From Polynucleobacter sp. (GTDB taxonomy: Bacteria > Pseudomonadota > Gammaproteobacteria > Burkholderiales > Burkholderiaceae): a stretch of 33,283 nucleotides of DNA. The DNA lies in the NCBI GenBank assembly GCA_023253245.1, contig JALRHB010000004.1:1-33283 (forward strand). Reading direction: 5' to 3'. The notes beneath the pieces were generated by a model. That model was not told the DNA's origin and ran no database searches. It worked only from the letters and a program-made list of their open reading frames with translations. The translations under genes and the position numbers were made by a program. This document shows, one piece after another, positions 32,608-33,283 of the stretch (its first letter is position 1; each line of letters starts with the position of its first letter).

Positions 32608-32940
32608 TTAACTAATAGATCTTGGAGGTTTGAAGATGTGATTGGGAATCGCCTCAATCATTAATTGAGAAACCCACACAACGAAGTGACTAGAAAACTC
32701 GGGTTGCTTGTACTGATTTGAGGGTAAGTTTGCGACTACGCCCAAGCAACATTGATGATGGGTTTGGTGATTAGTGGATTGCGACTTTTCAATCTTTGTG
32801 TCGGCATTTGTATGACAGTCATGTTGCACTACATGCTGAACATGAGCGCCCCCCGAAGGCTCATATGACATAGACATACTGCCCGCATGAATGAGGCTGG
32901 CAAATAAACTAAGGCAGAGAGCAAAACAAATTTTTCTCAT
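32608..32940 (-). CDS. His-rich secreted protein, possibly CopL-like
   Basis: 110 aa. Sec signal peptide MRKICFALCLSLFASLIHAG (cleavage near 19), then MSMSYEP, HVQHVVQHDCHTN, and a HQTHHQCC cluster at about 58-65: many His, three Cys and a few Met in a 90-residue mature part. This composition resembles CopL/DUF2946-like proteins linked to copper operons, but the match is by composition only. First gene of the run with the Met/His membrane protein and DUF411. No ribosome site is seen. Only 9 bases separate its start from the end of the broken ABC gene, so its native promoter may have been lost or lies inside that sequence. Confidence 0.68.
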   Translation of the reverse strand: MRKICFALCLSLFASLIHAGSMSMSYEPSGGAHVQHVVQHDCHTNADTKIEKSQSTNHQTHHQCCLGVVANLPSNQYKQPEFSSHFVVWVSQLMIEAIPNHIFKPPRSIS

Positions 32941-32949
32941 GTTTTGATT

Positions 32950-33283
32950 CTATGCTAATTTAATAATTTGTGCAGAAATATCCATAATAAGAGCAGCTGT
33001 CTTAGGATCAAGGGCAGCTGTATGCTCATCTAAAAGTAAAATACTACTTGGTTGTAATGCAGACATTAATAAGGAAACAGATTGACGTTGTCCTCCAGAT
33101 AAAAGTCCCATTTGAGAATTCAATCTATCTTCAAGACCAAGATTTAGTCTACTTAGCTGCTCTTGAAAGATTTTTCGTAATTGATTATTTAACGCTAAAG
33201 ATAAAGAACCTTTTTGTCCACGTCCATATGCAAGTGCCATATTTTCTTCTACTGTTAAATCGCCACAAGTTCCTGCTAGTGGA
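32950..33283 (-). pseudogene. Truncated ABC transporter ATPase fragment (TrpXYZ/COG1101-like)
   Basis: Open from the window edge to TAG 32950, 110 codons plus stop. It reads through AGTCGDLTVEENMALAYGRG, the signature motif LLSGGQRQ and the Walker B/D-loop LLLDEHTAALDPKTAAL. These match ATPases of tryptophan/tyrosine-type substrate-binding transport systems. The protein then stops some ten residues after the D-loop (IIKLA), before the H-loop His that every active ABC ATPase needs and about 60 residues short of the family end. The stretch is AT-richer and uses AGA and GGA codons more than its neighbours. Decay after transfer or an assembly join are both possible; the Walker A half is outside the window. 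Confidence 0.72.

Overview
The window looks like chromosomal DNA of a freshwater betaproteobacterium of the family Burkholderiaceae, most likely Polynucleobacter. This rests on recognisable gene order (argB-slmA-metX-metW; gatCAB divergent from mreBCD-mrdA-rodA), protein similarity judged by eye and moderate GC. No database search was possible. No tRNA, rRNA, CRISPR array, prophage or intact insertion sequence was seen.

Left part (1-10,600), all on the minus strand. A compact run reads dksA, argB, slmA, metX, metW and an AmpG-type permease cut by the window edge, with several 4-8 bp overlaps. Upstream of it are a COG0523 metal-chaperone GTPase and the run gatC-gatA-gatB-DUF484-xerC. Right of gatC, on the plus strand, lies the cell-elongation operon mreB-mreC-mreD-mrdA-rodA (10,658-16,225). 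It ends at a strong bidirectional hairpin terminator shared with a convergent HU gene.

Middle part (16,300-25,600): housekeeping and envelope genes. These are HU, a conserved membrane-anchored protein, an LpxO-type lipid A hydroxylase, a DUF167 protein, a beta-carbonic anhydrase, an LpxL/HtrB-type acyltransferase, an RluF/RluB-type pseudouridine synthase, prfC (release factor 3), two small lipoproteins (one of only 50 aa), a histidine phosphatase, a small charged protein, a periplasmic solute-binding lipoprotein and a haloacid-dehalogenase-type hydrolase. prfC has no ATG, GTG, TTG or CTG from the preceding in-frame stop to its P-loop. A good -10 box and a short leader point to an ATT start.

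Right part (25,600-33,283) is more accessory. A Tat-exported patatin-like lipase is followed by a secreted alpha/beta hydrolase. After a small unknown protein and a MAPEG protein comes a LysR regulator, divergent from an SbtA-type bicarbonate transporter and a DUF6671-like protein with four CxxC pairs. Two inverted repeats lie in the 84 bp between the divergent genes. This is the best candidate for an under-described system: a regulated inorganic-carbon uptake unit with a zinc-ribbon protein in the place where cyanobacteria carry SbtB. Next is a three-gene set with copper-like signatures (DUF411, a membrane protein with a Met/His-rich tail, a His-rich secreted protein). The window ends in a C-terminally truncated, AT-rich ABC ATPase fragment that may mark a transfer junction or an assembly chimera.
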